NCBI RefSeq assembly: GCF_016522505.1
Contig: NZ_JAEHOH010000001.1
Coordinates: forward strand, 248,001-312,000
Source: Leucobacter chromiisoli
GTDB lineage: Bacteria > Actinomycetota > Actinomycetes > Actinomycetales > Microbacteriaceae
Length of the DNA stretch: 64,000 bases
Reading direction: 5' to 3'
Shown here: positions 31,280-40,222 of the stretch, in pieces
Position numbering within the stretch: position 1 is the first letter of the stretch
How the letters are laid out: every line of letters begins with the position of its first letter
Made by a program: the position numbers and the translations under genes
Notes under the pieces: model-generated
What the model saw: only the letters and a program-made list of their open reading frames with translations
The model's database searches: none
What the model was told of the DNA's origin: nothing

Positions 31280-32419
31280 GTGAAGCACACCGAGCAACTG
31301 TCCGTGCACTTCGACGAGCGCGTGCTCGACCACGACACCGGCAGCGCGCTGCACGAGACGGCGCCGAGCCCCTGGTTCGCGGCGAACGAGCCGCACACCG
31401 AGGGGCGTCTGCGGATCGAGCGCATGCACGACATCCTCGAGCGCGGGCCCGTGGCCGACGCGGTGCGCTTCGCGCCCGGGCGGTTGGCCCGCGAGGACGA
31501 GCTGACGCCGGTGCACGAGGCGGAGTACGTCGAGGAGGTGCGCCGCTCGGCGGAGAGCGGCGGAGGATGGGTCACCGGCACGACGCGGCTGGGCGCGGGA
31601 TCCTGGGAGCCGTTGCTCGCGGCCGCGGGCACCGCGCTCGAGGCGGCCGAGACCGTGCTCTCCGGGCGCGCACCGCTCGCCTACGCTCTGACGCGACCGC
31701 CGGGGCACCACGCGCAGCGGGCCCAGGCGGACGGGTACTGCTTCTTCAACGGGGCGGCGCTCGCCGCCGACGCCGCGCGGCGGGCCGGTATCGAGCGGGT
31801 GCTGGTGGTCGACTGGGACGTGCACCACGGCAACGGCACGCAGGACATCTTCTACGATCGCGACGACGTGCTCACCGTGAGCCTGCACATGGATCACGGC
31901 GCCTGGGGGCCCAGCCACCCCCAGACCGGGGGGCTCGAGGAGCGGGGAGAGGCGCGGGGCGCGGGCTTCAACCAGAACGTCCCGCTGCCGCTCGGCGCGG
32001 GGAACAGGGCGTATCTGCGCGCATTCGACGAGGTCGTCGCGCCGCTCGCGGAACGCTTCCGACCGGGCATGATCGTCTGCGCCAGCGGCCAGGATGCGAG
32101 CGCGTACGACCCCAACGGCAGGCACAACGTCTCGATGCCCGGCTTCCGCGGCATGGGCGAGCGGGTGCGAGCCCTCGCAGAGCGGCACTCGGAGGGACGG
32201 GCGATCCTGATCCAGGAGGGCGGCTACAACCCGTCGTACGCGCCCTTCTGCCTGCTCGCCACGATCGAGGGACTGATCGGGGCGGAGACCGCGACGCCGG
32301 ATCCGCTCGCCTACGTGCCGGACCAGACGCTCGGTCTCGACGACCGCTTCGCGGAGCTGGCGGAGGAGCTGAGCACGGCACGGCTCGAGCGGATCGAGAG
32401 CCGGGCCCCTCGAGCGTAG
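31280..32419 (+). CDS. Histone-deacetylase-family (acetylpolyamine-amidohydrolase-like) enzyme
   Basis: A zinc-dependent deacylase of the HDAC/AcuC/AphA superfamily, 379 aa. The active-site His pair is in RPPGHHAQRA, the zinc ligands are in VVDWDVHHGNGTQDI and CASGQDAS, and the catalytic Tyr is in EGGYNPSY. The GTG at 31280 has AAAGGAG 6 bases upstream. Bacterial members remove acyl groups from acetylated polyamines or similar amines. Its place at the end of a polyamine-type import operon supports deacylation of an imported N-acylated amine. The identity of that amine is inference. Confidence 0.9.
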   Translation: MKHTEQLSVHFDERVLDHDTGSALHETAPSPWFAANEPHTEGRLRIERMHDILERGPVADAVRFAPGRLAREDELTPVHEAEYVEEVRRSAESGGGWVTGTTRLGAGSWEPLLAAAGTALEAAETVLSGRAPLAYALTRPPGHHAQRAQADGYCFFNGAALAADAARRAGIERVLVVDWDVHHGNGTQDIFYDRDDVLTVSLHMDHGAWGPSHPQTGGLEERGEARGAGFNQNVPLPLGAGNRAYLRAFDEVVAPLAERFRPGMIVCASGQDASAYDPNGRHNVSMPGFRGMGERVRALAERHSEGRAILIQEGGYNPSYAPFCLLATIEGLIGAETATPDPLAYVPDQTLGLDDRFAELAEELSTARLERIESRAPRA

Positions 32420-32428
32420 AGGCTGCGA

Positions 32429-32447
32429 GGGGCCGCCGGGCGGCTCT
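32429..32447. terminator. Possible terminator hairpin between convergent genes
   Basis: An 8-bp stem with two G-U pairs (32429-32436 with 32440-32447) around a three-base loop lies 9 bases after the deacylase stop and touches the stop of the convergent gene. No U tract. Confidence 0.4.
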
Positions 32448-34837
32448 CAGTCGACGGGCTTGCCGTCGGAGCGATGCTCCGTGCCCGAACCGTCTGCCGA
32501 CTCCCCGGCGGACGCGGCGCCGGGAACCGGCTCATCATCGGAACCCTCGTTTTCGACCGGCGCCGGCTCCGGTCCCGCATCGCCCGCCTTCCGCCTCGCC
32601 AGCGCCTCGAGGGTCTCGGCGTCTCCCGTCGAGGCGAGCCACTGCTCGAGCGCCGGGTACAGCGAGGGGTTCGCCGCGAGATAGGGCCACAGCTCGCGCT
32701 CCTGGCTCATCGCATGCAGCTCGGTCGCCGGGGTGCCCGGATCGGCCGCACGCGCCGCGCCGGCGGGCACTCGCGGCGCCGAGGGCTGCGGGGGCGCGGG
32801 CACCGGGGGAACCGGGACCGGCGGAGCGGGAACCGGAGGCGCCGCGGAAGCCTGCCGGGCCGGGTCGGGCTGCGGCTGCCGGGCCGGGTCGGGCTGCGGC
32901 ACCGGGGGGATCTGCGCCGCCGCACCGGTCTGCTGCGGAGGCGAGGGGTGAGTGGCCTGGGCGAGCCCGTTCGGGTCGTACTGGCCGGTCGCGCTCTGCT
33001 GCCCGGTCGCGCTCTGCTGCCCGGCGAACTGCGCGGGATCGTACCGGGTTGGATCGTGCTGGCCCGTGGGGAACTGCCCGGTCGCTTCGGCCTGGAAATG
33101 ACCGGGCTGGGCCCCGGGATGGCCCGGCTGGGCCTGCTGCTGCGGGTACCCCTGCGCATACTGGGCGGTCTCGCGGTGCGGGGCGAAACTCGCGAAGTAG
33201 GCCCGCACCTCGGCGGGGATGAAGAGGGCGTAGAGCACGAGCGCCGCGGGGGCGAAGAAGATGACCAGCACCCAGCCCACGTCGATGATCAGCATGCCGA
33301 GCCCCTGCTTGGCGTCGAGTCCGGCGAGAATGGTCGAGACGAGGCCGAGCACCGTGATGCCGCCGGCGATGCTCGCCGCGATGACGCGGCTCTGCTGGAA
33401 ATTCGAGATGATCTGCATGCGCAGGATGAGGGCCGCGACGATGCTGAGCACCGCGCAGATGAGGACGCCGACGACGAAGCCAATCTCTCGGCCTTCGGAG
33501 GCGATGATGCGCAGGATCGCCCATACGACGACGATGCCGGCGCCGATGATCGTCGCGATCGGGGCGAACCGTGCGACCCCGTACCAGCTGTTCAGCGCGG
33601 GCTGCTGCCTCATGGCGTACGGCAGCCCCGAGCTGCTGACCAGAGCGGTGCCGGCGGCGAGCAGGAGCAGCGGATAGCCGAAGGTGCTCCACACGCTCTC
33701 GATCACGCCGAGCCTGCTGAAAGCGTTGATGAAGAGGGCGATGATCGCCGCGACGCCGAAGCCCACGGCGATGAGTCGCGCGGTCTCCGATCGGCGCACC
33801 GCGAAGAGCAGGATCGCGGGCACGGCGAGCGCTGCGACGATGCCCAGGGCGAGCCCGCCGAACACCGCGAGACCCGGGAGGTACTCGCCGAAGCCCGACC
33901 CTGCGAACTCGGCGATCGTGATGACGCTCATCACCAGGCCGAGCAGCGTCGCGGCCGCGACCGCGGCGAAGTAGCCGACGAGCGTGTTGAAGGAGAGCTT
34001 CGCCGCCGTGCCGGCCAGCTCCGGCGTCTGCAGCTCGTAGCGCCGCGGGATCGCCGCGAACAGCGCGCCGGCGAGACCGATGCCGGCTGCGGCCCCGAGG
34101 CCCGAGCCTCCGCCGTAGTCGGTGAACTTCACGGCGTCGAACACGATGTAGAGCAGCACGAGCAGCAGGTACGGGGCGTTCAGCAGCGCCCGGGTGAGGG
34201 CTGCCCGCGCCGGCGTGAAGCTCCGGCCGAACACGCCAGCCCGCGCGAGGTAGCCGATGGAGACGGAGAGCGCGGAGAGCAGGGTGATCAGCAGCACCTC
34301 GACGCGCGTGGCCGCCGTCATCAGGCCGGTGTCGTAGCTCGTCCCCTTGATCGCGGTGGCCCAGGGGAGGGCGAGCGAGACGAGCAGCAGCACGACGGCG
34401 ACTCCGTCGCGGATCCAGTCGGACACCGGCGTGCCGGCGAACGGGTTGGGCCGCGGCTGCGCGGGGGCGCCGAAGCCGGGCGGGGCGGAGCCCGGCTGCG
34501 CGTACCCCTGCGGAGCGTGTCCCGGCTGCCCGTAACCGCCGGGCTGGCCCGGGGGATATGCGCCGGGCTGGCCCTGGGGGTACGCGCCGGGCTGGCCCTG
34601 GGGGTACGCGCCGGGCTGGCCCTGCGGAGGGTATCCGGCGGTCTGACCCGGCTGCACCTGCGGATGCCCGCCCGCCTGGCCCGCCTGCTGCTGGGCGGGG
34701 AAGCCCTGGGCGGAGAGGCCGTACCCCTGCGTCTGCGACGGGTCACCGGCTCCGGAGTGCTGAGCCGGAGGCTGCTGGGGGTGGCCGTTCTGCTGCCCCT
34801 GCGATGAGCCCTGCGGGTTCTGCGGTGAGTGAGTCAT
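32447..34837 (-). CDS. Large Pro/Gln-rich multi-pass membrane protein with C-terminal LRV module
   Basis: A 796-aa protein without a known function. Residues about 1-140 are disordered and rich in Gln, Gly and Pro, with tandem YPQGQPGA units. Residues about 145-555 hold roughly a dozen membrane helices. The C-terminal tail is again Pro/Gln-rich and includes a variant leucine-rich-repeat segment WPYLAANPSLYPALEQWLA (about 715-735). The start is the ATG at 34837. The neighbouring gene on the same strand, 51 bases upstream, begins with the same type of LRV segment, so the two products probably act together at the envelope. Related pairs are common in Microbacteriaceae to my knowledge. Confidence 0.75.
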   Translation of the reverse strand: MTHSPQNPQGSSQGQQNGHPQQPPAQHSGAGDPSQTQGYGLSAQGFPAQQQAGQAGGHPQVQPGQTAGYPPQGQPGAYPQGQPGAYPQGQPGAYPPGQPGGYGQPGHAPQGYAQPGSAPPGFGAPAQPRPNPFAGTPVSDWIRDGVAVVLLLVSLALPWATAIKGTSYDTGLMTAATRVEVLLITLLSALSVSIGYLARAGVFGRSFTPARAALTRALLNAPYLLLVLLYIVFDAVKFTDYGGGSGLGAAAGIGLAGALFAAIPRRYELQTPELAGTAAKLSFNTLVGYFAAVAAATLLGLVMSVITIAEFAGSGFGEYLPGLAVFGGLALGIVAALAVPAILLFAVRRSETARLIAVGFGVAAIIALFINAFSRLGVIESVWSTFGYPLLLLAAGTALVSSSGLPYAMRQQPALNSWYGVARFAPIATIIGAGIVVVWAILRIIASEGREIGFVVGVLICAVLSIVAALILRMQIISNFQQSRVIAASIAGGITVLGLVSTILAGLDAKQGLGMLIIDVGWVLVIFFAPAALVLYALFIPAEVRAYFASFAPHRETAQYAQGYPQQQAQPGHPGAQPGHFQAEATGQFPTGQHDPTRYDPAQFAGQQSATGQQSATGQYDPNGLAQATHPSPPQQTGAAAQIPPVPQPDPARQPQPDPARQASAAPPVPAPPVPVPPVPAPPQPSAPRVPAGAARAADPGTPATELHAMSQERELWPYLAANPSLYPALEQWLASTGDAETLEALARRKAGDAGPEPAPVENEGSDDEPVPGAASAGESADGSGTEHRSDGKPVD
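34555..34632 (-). repeat. 24-base in-gene tandem repeat
   Basis: About three copies of a 24-base unit encode YPQGQPGA and its variant YPPGQPGG in the membrane protein. Recombination between units would lengthen or shorten the disordered N-terminal tail in frame. Confidence 0.8.
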
Positions 34838-34888
34838 AGTGCTTCGGTACACGCTTCCTGTATCGGTCGGTCCTGGCGCTGGTCGGTC

Positions 34889-36877
34889 CTAGAGGCCGTA
34901 GGGCATCGGTGAGGCGCCCGCGTCCTCCATGAGTTCGTCGAGCCTACCGTCCTCGGCGAGCTCCTGCAGGTTGGTGGAGATGATCGTGCTGATGTCGGCG
35001 ACGGTTCCGATGGGGCTGATCTTCCAGCCGCCATCCTCTTCGACCGCGACGAGCGACCAGTCCTCGACGCCGAGCCTCTTGAGCATCGGCACCTCCTCCT
35101 CGAGGCAGAACTCCTCGTTGACGTTCTCGATCTCGCTGCCCGAGACGCCGTGGTCGCCGAGGTAGTCGCTGAAGGATCCCGGGTAGTCGTAGTCGCTCAA
35201 CCAGTCGTCGAACAGCTCGCTGTCGTAGTAGTCGTACATGTCGACGCTGACCAGCCGCTCGCCGTCCACGGCGACGCACGTGCCGGAGACGGCGACGCGC
35301 GTCTCGAGTTCGACGACGTCGCCGCTGGCGTAGTCCTCCTCCTCGCGCACCGAGAGGAACGCGAGGTCGTCGATCGACACCCGCGAGAAGCCGTCGGCCT
35401 TCTGCTCCGAGAACTTGTTCTCCTCGAGGGTGAGGCCGAGCTCGCCCATGCTGCCCGAGAAGTCGTCGAGATCGATGTACATCGAGTCGGCGATGCTCTC
35501 GCCGTAGACGGAGAGCAGGCGGCGCTCGGCGAGCGGCATCTGCTCCACCACGGCGTCGTAGTCGCCGGCCGTGACCGCCTCGGTCAGCTGGGAGGCTGCG
35601 TCCGCCGCGTTCTTGGCGCCCTGCTTCGCGGGGGCCGCGATCTCGCTGCCGAGCAGGCTGTCGCTCGCGCCGGACGAGGTGTGCGCGTAGTCGGCGAGGG
35701 TGAGCAGCGGGCTGACGTACCAGCCGCCGTCCTCCTTCGCGGTGACGAGCTTCACGTCGTAGTCGGAGAAGTCGAGCTCGTAGGGGAGGTTGTCCTCCAG
35801 CTGGCGCTCCAGCTCGTCCCGGGCCTCGGCGATCTCGCTCTTGCTCATCTTGCCGCCGTAGAGCTCGGCCTGCTCCTGCACGAGCGGCATGGTGAAGTCC
35901 ATGACGACCTGCGCGACCTTCTCGGGGTCCCCGTCGATCTCGATGACGCCCGAGGCGACGGTGACGCGCTCGACGGTCTCATCGATGATGGGGTCGCTCT
36001 CGATCTCGAGCTGCTCGGTGGTCGTGATCGTGACCTCGCGCTTGAGATCCTCGAGGAACTGCTCCGCGGTCTTGCTGTCCTCGTCGCTCTTGAGGTCCAT
36101 GGTCTGCTCGAGCGCCGGCTCGAAAGCGCGGAACTCGCTGGGGGAGAGGGAGCCGTAGAGCGCCAGCGGGTCCATGCTGCTCGCGCTGCCGACGAGCTTC
36201 TGCACGGCGGCCTCGGGGCTCGAGGAGCCGCCGAGCTTCGACGCCAGGAACCACCAGACACCGCCGCCGGCCGCGAGCAGCAGGACGAGAACCGCGCTGA
36301 GCACGATGATGAGCGTCGTGCGCTTCTTCTTGCCGCCGGCACCTCCGGGGGCGCCCGACTGGTCGTACGGGGGCTGACCCGGCGGCTGCTCGGCGTAGGG
36401 CGGCTGCTGGGCGTACGGAGGCTGCTGGGCGTACGGCGGCTGACCGTAGGGCTGAGCGTATGCCTGTGGCTGGACCGGGCCGTTCTGCCCGGGGTAGGGC
36501 TGCTGCGGCTGGCCGTAGGGCTGCCCGGGTGCGCCGTAGGGGGAGAGCGGCACGGTGGCCTGGGTGGCGCCCTGCGGTGCCGTCGTGTCGACAACGGGCT
36601 GCAGCGGCGTCGTCGGCTGGTCGGGTGCGAGCTGTTCGGGGGCCGACTGCGCCTGCTGTTCGGGCGCCGGTTCGCCGTCTGCCGCCGTCTGCGCCTCGGC
36701 CTCGATCGGCGCCGATGGCTGCTGGGGCGCGTACTGCGCGATCCAGGCCTTGAGCTCGGGGTACGCGTTCGGGTGAGCGGCGATCTGCTGGCCGAGCTCG
36801 GGGTGGTCACGGGCGATCTCTGCGAGACGCTCGGCGGGAGTCGCCGGATTGCTGAGCTCGGTGCTCGGATCTGACAA
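34889..36877 (-). CDS. LRV-containing membrane-anchored protein with large extracytoplasmic domain
   Basis: A 662-aa protein of unknown function. Residues about 13-50 form an LRV module ([20 protein letters not shown]). A Pro/Gln/Tyr-rich disordered segment follows to about 175, then KKKRTT and a single membrane helix (about 188-210). The remaining 450 residues are extracytoplasmic, with two similar halves that each contain a [14 protein letters not shown] / [14 protein letters not shown]-type block. The start is a TTG at 36877 with AAAGG 8 bases upstream. Topology is like a sensor or a lipoprotein-like binding receptor, but no enzyme motif is seen. Confidence 0.75.
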   Translation of the reverse strand: MSDPSTELSNPATPAERLAEIARDHPELGQQIAAHPNAYPELKAWIAQYAPQQPSAPIEAEAQTAADGEPAPEQQAQSAPEQLAPDQPTTPLQPVVDTTAPQGATQATVPLSPYGAPGQPYGQPQQPYPGQNGPVQPQAYAQPYGQPPYAQQPPYAQQPPYAEQPPGQPPYDQSGAPGGAGGKKKRTTLIIVLSAVLVLLLAAGGGVWWFLASKLGGSSSPEAAVQKLVGSASSMDPLALYGSLSPSEFRAFEPALEQTMDLKSDEDSKTAEQFLEDLKREVTITTTEQLEIESDPIIDETVERVTVASGVIEIDGDPEKVAQVVMDFTMPLVQEQAELYGGKMSKSEIAEARDELERQLEDNLPYELDFSDYDVKLVTAKEDGGWYVSPLLTLADYAHTSSGASDSLLGSEIAAPAKQGAKNAADAASQLTEAVTAGDYDAVVEQMPLAERRLLSVYGESIADSMYIDLDDFSGSMGELGLTLEENKFSEQKADGFSRVSIDDLAFLSVREEEDYASGDVVELETRVAVSGTCVAVDGERLVSVDMYDYYDSELFDDWLSDYDYPGSFSDYLGDHGVSGSEIENVNEEFCLEEEVPMLKRLGVEDWSLVAVEEDGGWKISPIGTVADISTIISTNLQELAEDGRLDELMEDAGASPMPYGL

Positions 36878-36983
36878 GGTGCACGCCTTTCGTGGGCTTC
36901 GCGGGCTATGGGAAGAGCCTACGCGGAATCTCCGACATTCGTGTTCGAACGGCTGGCGGGCGCGCGCTCGCTACCATTGGGAT

Positions 36984-37532
36984 ATGACTGAACGCACCGC
37001 TTCCACCCCCCTCGTCGGCGTGATCATGGGATCCGACTCGGACTATCCGGTGATGGCGGAGGCCGTCCAGGTGCTGCGCGATTTCGGGATCCCGCACGAG
37101 GCGGAGGTCGTCAGCGCGCACCGCACCCCGGGGAAGATGATGGAGTACGCCCGCGAAGCCGCGGGGCGCGGGCTTCGCGTCATCGTCGCGGGGGCCGGCG
37201 GAGCGGCCCACCTGCCCGGCATGGTCGCGTCGATGACCTCGCTCCCGGTGATCGGCGTCCCCGTTCCGCTCTCGAGGCTCGACGGCCTCGACTCGCTGCT
37301 CTCGATCGTGCAGATGCCGGGCGGCATCCCGGTGGCGACGGTGAGCATCGGCGGCGCGAAGAACGCGGGGATCCTCGCGGCGAGGATCCTGGGCGCGAGC
37401 GATCCCGAGCTCCGCGAACGGCTCGACGGCTACGCCGCGGGGCTCGCGGAGATGGTGGAGGAGAAGAACGCCGCGCTCCGGGCCAGGGTCGCCGCGGAGG
37501 CGGGCTCCGCGGCACCGGATCCCGCGGCCTGA
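36984..37532 (+). CDS. purE: 5-(carboxyamino)imidazole ribonucleotide mutase PurE
   Basis: The enzyme converts N5-CAIR to CAIR in purine synthesis; 182 aa. Class I PurE motifs are [28 protein letters not shown] (active-site His) and [12 protein letters not shown]. The ATG at 36984 lies 6 bases after a -10 TACCAT (36972-36977), consistent with a leaderless message. An MFS gene begins directly at its stop codon. The functional partner purK is at 23450. Confidence 0.96.
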   Translation: MTERTASTPLVGVIMGSDSDYPVMAEAVQVLRDFGIPHEAEVVSAHRTPGKMMEYAREAAGRGLRVIVAGAGGAAHLPGMVASMTSLPVIGVPVPLSRLDGLDSLLSIVQMPGGIPVATVSIGGAKNAGILAARILGASDPELRERLDGYAAGLAEMVEEKNAALRARVAAEAGSAAPDPAA

Positions 37533-38756
37533 GTGGCGCCGGGGGAGGCGGCGCCCGGGGAGGAGGAGCGCGCGGAGGCGGGAAGCGCCCGCTACCGGCG
37601 GGCGATGATCGCGCTCTTCTGCGCGGGCCTCGCCACCTTCGCCCAGCTCTACTCGCCGCAGGGGCTGCTGCCGGAGATCGCGCGCGCCTACGGGGTCGGC
37701 GAGAGCGCGTCCTCCTGGGCGGTGGGCGCCGCGACCATCGGCGTCGCCCTCGGGGTGCTGCCCTGGGCCCGGCTCTCCGACCGGGTGGGCAGGGTCAGGG
37801 CCATGCGCTGGGCGATGGTGTGCGCGATGGTCATCGGCCTGATCGCGCCCTTCGCCCCCGGATTCGTCTCGATGATCGCGATCCGGGGCGCGGAGGGCGT
37901 CGCCCTCGCCGGGCTGCCGGCGATCGCGGTCACCGCGCTCGCCGAGACGATCCACCCGCGAGCGCTGGGTGCGGCCGTCGGCAGCTACGTCGCCGGAACG
38001 ACGCTGGGGGGCCTGAGCGGCAGGATCGTCGCCGGGCTCGCGGGGGATCCGCTCGGCTGGCGCTGGGGGATGGCGACCGTCGCGGTGCTCGCCGCCGTCG
38101 CGACGGTCGCGTTCCTCGTGCTGATCCCGCCGACGGCGCTGCGGCCGGGGCCCGGCATGTCGATGGTGCGCGCCACCCTGCAGAACCTGCGCACCCCCGG
38201 GGTCGCCGTGCTCGTCGCCCAAGGGTTCCTGCTGATGGGCGGGTTCGTGGCCGCCTACAACTACCTCACGTTCCGGCTCGAGCAGGCTCCCTTCGGGCTG
38301 AGCCTCGCGCAGGTCTCATGGCTCTTCCTGGCCTACCTGGCGGGCGCGGCGACCTCCCGCTGGGTGTGGCGGATCGCCCGGAGACGAGCGCCGACCGCGG
38401 TGCTGCTCGGCTGCGTGGCGGTGATGCTGGTCGGGCTCGCCGCGACGCTCGCTCCGCGGCTGCCGATCGTGATCCTCGGCCTGGTGCTGTTCACCGGCGG
38501 ATTCTTCGGAGCCCACTCGATCGCGAGCGGGCTGATCTCCCGGCGCGCCGGCGAGGCGCGCAGTCAGGCTCCGCCGCTGTACAACCTCGGCTACTACGCG
38601 GGCTCCAGCCTGCTGGGCTGGCTCGGCGGTCTCGCCTTCGCCGCGTGGGGGTGGGGCGGCACGGCGGCCACGATCGCCGCCGCGGCTGCTCTGGCCGGGC
38701 TGATGGCGTGGGGATACGCGCGCTCGAACGGCGGGATCGCCGCGGTCGACGCCTAA
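37533..38756 (+). CDS. MFS transporter (12 helices)
   Basis: A 407-aa major facilitator transporter of the AraJ/YnfM type. Motif A appears as ARLSDRVGRVRAMRW after helix 2, and about 12 helices run through the chain. AYNYLTFRLEQAPFG marks the start of the second half. The GTG follows the purE stop without a spacer (TGAGTG), so it is co-transcribed and coupled with purE. Possible cargo includes nucleosides, arabinose-like sugars or drugs; the sequence does not decide. Confidence 0.86.
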   Translation: MAPGEAAPGEEERAEAGSARYRRAMIALFCAGLATFAQLYSPQGLLPEIARAYGVGESASSWAVGAATIGVALGVLPWARLSDRVGRVRAMRWAMVCAMVIGLIAPFAPGFVSMIAIRGAEGVALAGLPAIAVTALAETIHPRALGAAVGSYVAGTTLGGLSGRIVAGLAGDPLGWRWGMATVAVLAAVATVAFLVLIPPTALRPGPGMSMVRATLQNLRTPGVAVLVAQGFLLMGGFVAAYNYLTFRLEQAPFGLSLAQVSWLFLAYLAGAATSRWVWRIARRRAPTAVLLGCVAVMLVGLAATLAPRLPIVILGLVLFTGGFFGAHSIASGLISRRAGEARSQAPPLYNLGYYAGSSLLGWLGGLAFAAWGWGGTAATIAAAAALAGLMAWGYARSNGGIAAVDA

Positions 38757-38766
38757 CCGGGCGGGT

Positions 38767-40032
38767 TCAGAGGTTCGCGTGCAGCTCCCAGAGCTGCCAG
38801 GCCGTGTTGCGCCAGGTGAAGGCCCGGCCGCGATCCTCCGCGAGCACCGCCATGCGCTCGAGCTCCGTCGCGTCGTGGCAGAGCCTGCCGAGCTCCGAGG
38901 CGAAGGCGCCGGCGTCGGCCGCCGCGATGCCGGCGTCGAGCGAGATCTCCGCGTAGCCGGCGGCACCGCCGTGCAGCACGGGGATCCCGGAGTTCAGCGC
39001 ACCGAGCAGCGGGTACCCGGAGCCCATGCACGTCTGCGGCTGCGCCATGAGATCGGCTCCCGAGAGGATCGCCCCGATGTCGGCGAGCTCGCGCGGCCGC
39101 ACGACGAGCACGCGCTGCCGCAGGGACTCGGGGATGGGGCCCATCGCCACGGGATCGGGCGCGATGGGCGTCAGCGTCGCCGTCGCCGATCGCTCCGCGG
39201 CGCCCGCGTCGGGGCTCGCGGGCGCGCGCGTCGGAACGGCGTCGGGCGTCGGAGCCGCATCGGCCGTGCGCCCCGCCGAGGGTGAGACCGCGGGCGTGCC
39301 CTTCGGCCGGCGGCCGTTCTCGTGCAGGGTCGGCCCCAGCCCGTCGACGATCACCAGCGGCGGCAGCTCGGGATCCGCCTCGAGCGCATCCAGGATCCAC
39401 TGCAGCCGGCCGTGCTCGTTCGCGGTGGTCGTGGTCACGATGTAGCGCTCGGGCAGGCCGAGCGCCGAGCGACGCTCCCGCGCGTCCGAGGGGCGGCGCA
39501 GCTCCTCGGGCGCCGCGAGGGGGAGCACCTGCACGGGCACCTGCTCGCCGTAGCGATCGTGCAGCACGGAGGCCACGGCGTAGGTGGGGGTGAGCAGCAC
39601 GTCGGCGAACTTGACGGCGCGTCGCACGAAGTTGCGGAAGAGGCGGGCCTGCGAGGGGCCGAGCAGCTCGGGGGCCTCCCACGCGATGGCGTGGGGCACC
39701 GTCACCGAGGTCTGGCTGCCGTCGTCGGCTCCCCGGTTGCGCAGCGGCACCATCGGGGTGAGCGCGTGCACGAACTCGCCGTCGAGGGGGCGGGCCGTGG
39801 TGCCGTTCTGCCACACCAGCGAGAGCACGGACGTGCTCAGCGGCATCGTCTCGACCATCGCCTTCGGGGAGGAGAAGACGGGGGCCTCGCTGCCGCGCGC
39901 GACGATGAGGCGGGCGCTGCAGGCGCGGGGGGCGGTCTCGGCGAGGGCCGCCGTGAGATCTCGGATCGCGGCTCGCTGGAGGTCGGCTTCCCAGTCGGGG
40001 AAGGGCTCTCCGATGAGGGTTAAGGTAGCCAC
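38767..40032 (-). CDS. Glycosyltransferase, GT4-like, with disordered insert
   Basis: A 421-aa GT-B type glycosyltransferase. The N-half has VPHAIAWEAPELLGPSQARLF and the C-half has the donor-site region SGADLMAQPQTCMGSGYPLLGAL with an acidic/Gly block. A stretch of about 55 residues rich in Ala, Pro, Thr and Asp (about 260-315) interrupts the domain after a short helix, an insert not typical for the family. The GTG at 40032 has GGAGG 3 bases upstream. It is convergent with the MFS gene and divergent from the LCP gene. Confidence 0.78.
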   Translation of the reverse strand: MATLTLIGEPFPDWEADLQRAAIRDLTAALAETAPRACSARLIVARGSEAPVFSSPKAMVETMPLSTSVLSLVWQNGTTARPLDGEFVHALTPMVPLRNRGADDGSQTSVTVPHAIAWEAPELLGPSQARLFRNFVRRAVKFADVLLTPTYAVASVLHDRYGEQVPVQVLPLAAPEELRRPSDARERRSALGLPERYIVTTTTANEHGRLQWILDALEADPELPPLVIVDGLGPTLHENGRRPKGTPAVSPSAGRTADAAPTPDAVPTRAPASPDAGAAERSATATLTPIAPDPVAMGPIPESLRQRVLVVRPRELADIGAILSGADLMAQPQTCMGSGYPLLGALNSGIPVLHGGAAGYAEISLDAGIAAADAGAFASELGRLCHDATELERMAVLAEDRGRAFTWRNTAWQLWELHANL

Positions 40033-40090
40033 TTTCCTCCCCGCGTGATTCCGTAGCACCAGTGTACGGAGGAGCGAACTGGGAAAACCC

Positions 40091-40148
40091 CGGAACCTCC
40101 GAGAATGACCGAACTGTGATCTGTTTGCGTCGTTCTCGGCGGGTTCCG
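40091..40148. promoter_or_regulatory. Long imperfect inverted repeat in a divergent promoter
   Basis: CGGAACC (40091-40097) pairs with GGTTCCG (40142-40148), and CCGAGAATGAC (40099-40109) with GTCGTTCTCGG (40129-40139) with one mismatch/G-U. The loop is 19 bases and A/T-rich for this genome. It lies midway between the divergent glycosyltransferase and LCP genes. Confidence 0.7.
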
Positions 40149-40222
40149 AGGTAGTCGGCCGCCTCCCATCTACTCTGGAACGTGCGTCTAGGCGGCCGGT
40201 CGAGGAAGGTGGAGGTGCGCGG

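Noticed and set aside
34555-34632. Possible CRISPR or intergenic repeat array
   Set aside because: The repeats are inside a coding frame, in phase with a YPQGQPGA peptide repeat, and have no spacers.
32419-34807. Plus-strand frame opposite the Pro/Gln-rich membrane protein
   Set aside because: It is an Arg/Gly/His-rich shadow; the minus-strand protein has clear membrane helices and an LRV module.
38756-38767. Terminator between the convergent MFS and glycosyltransferase genes
   Set aside because: The stops are only about 10 bases apart and no stem-loop is visible there.
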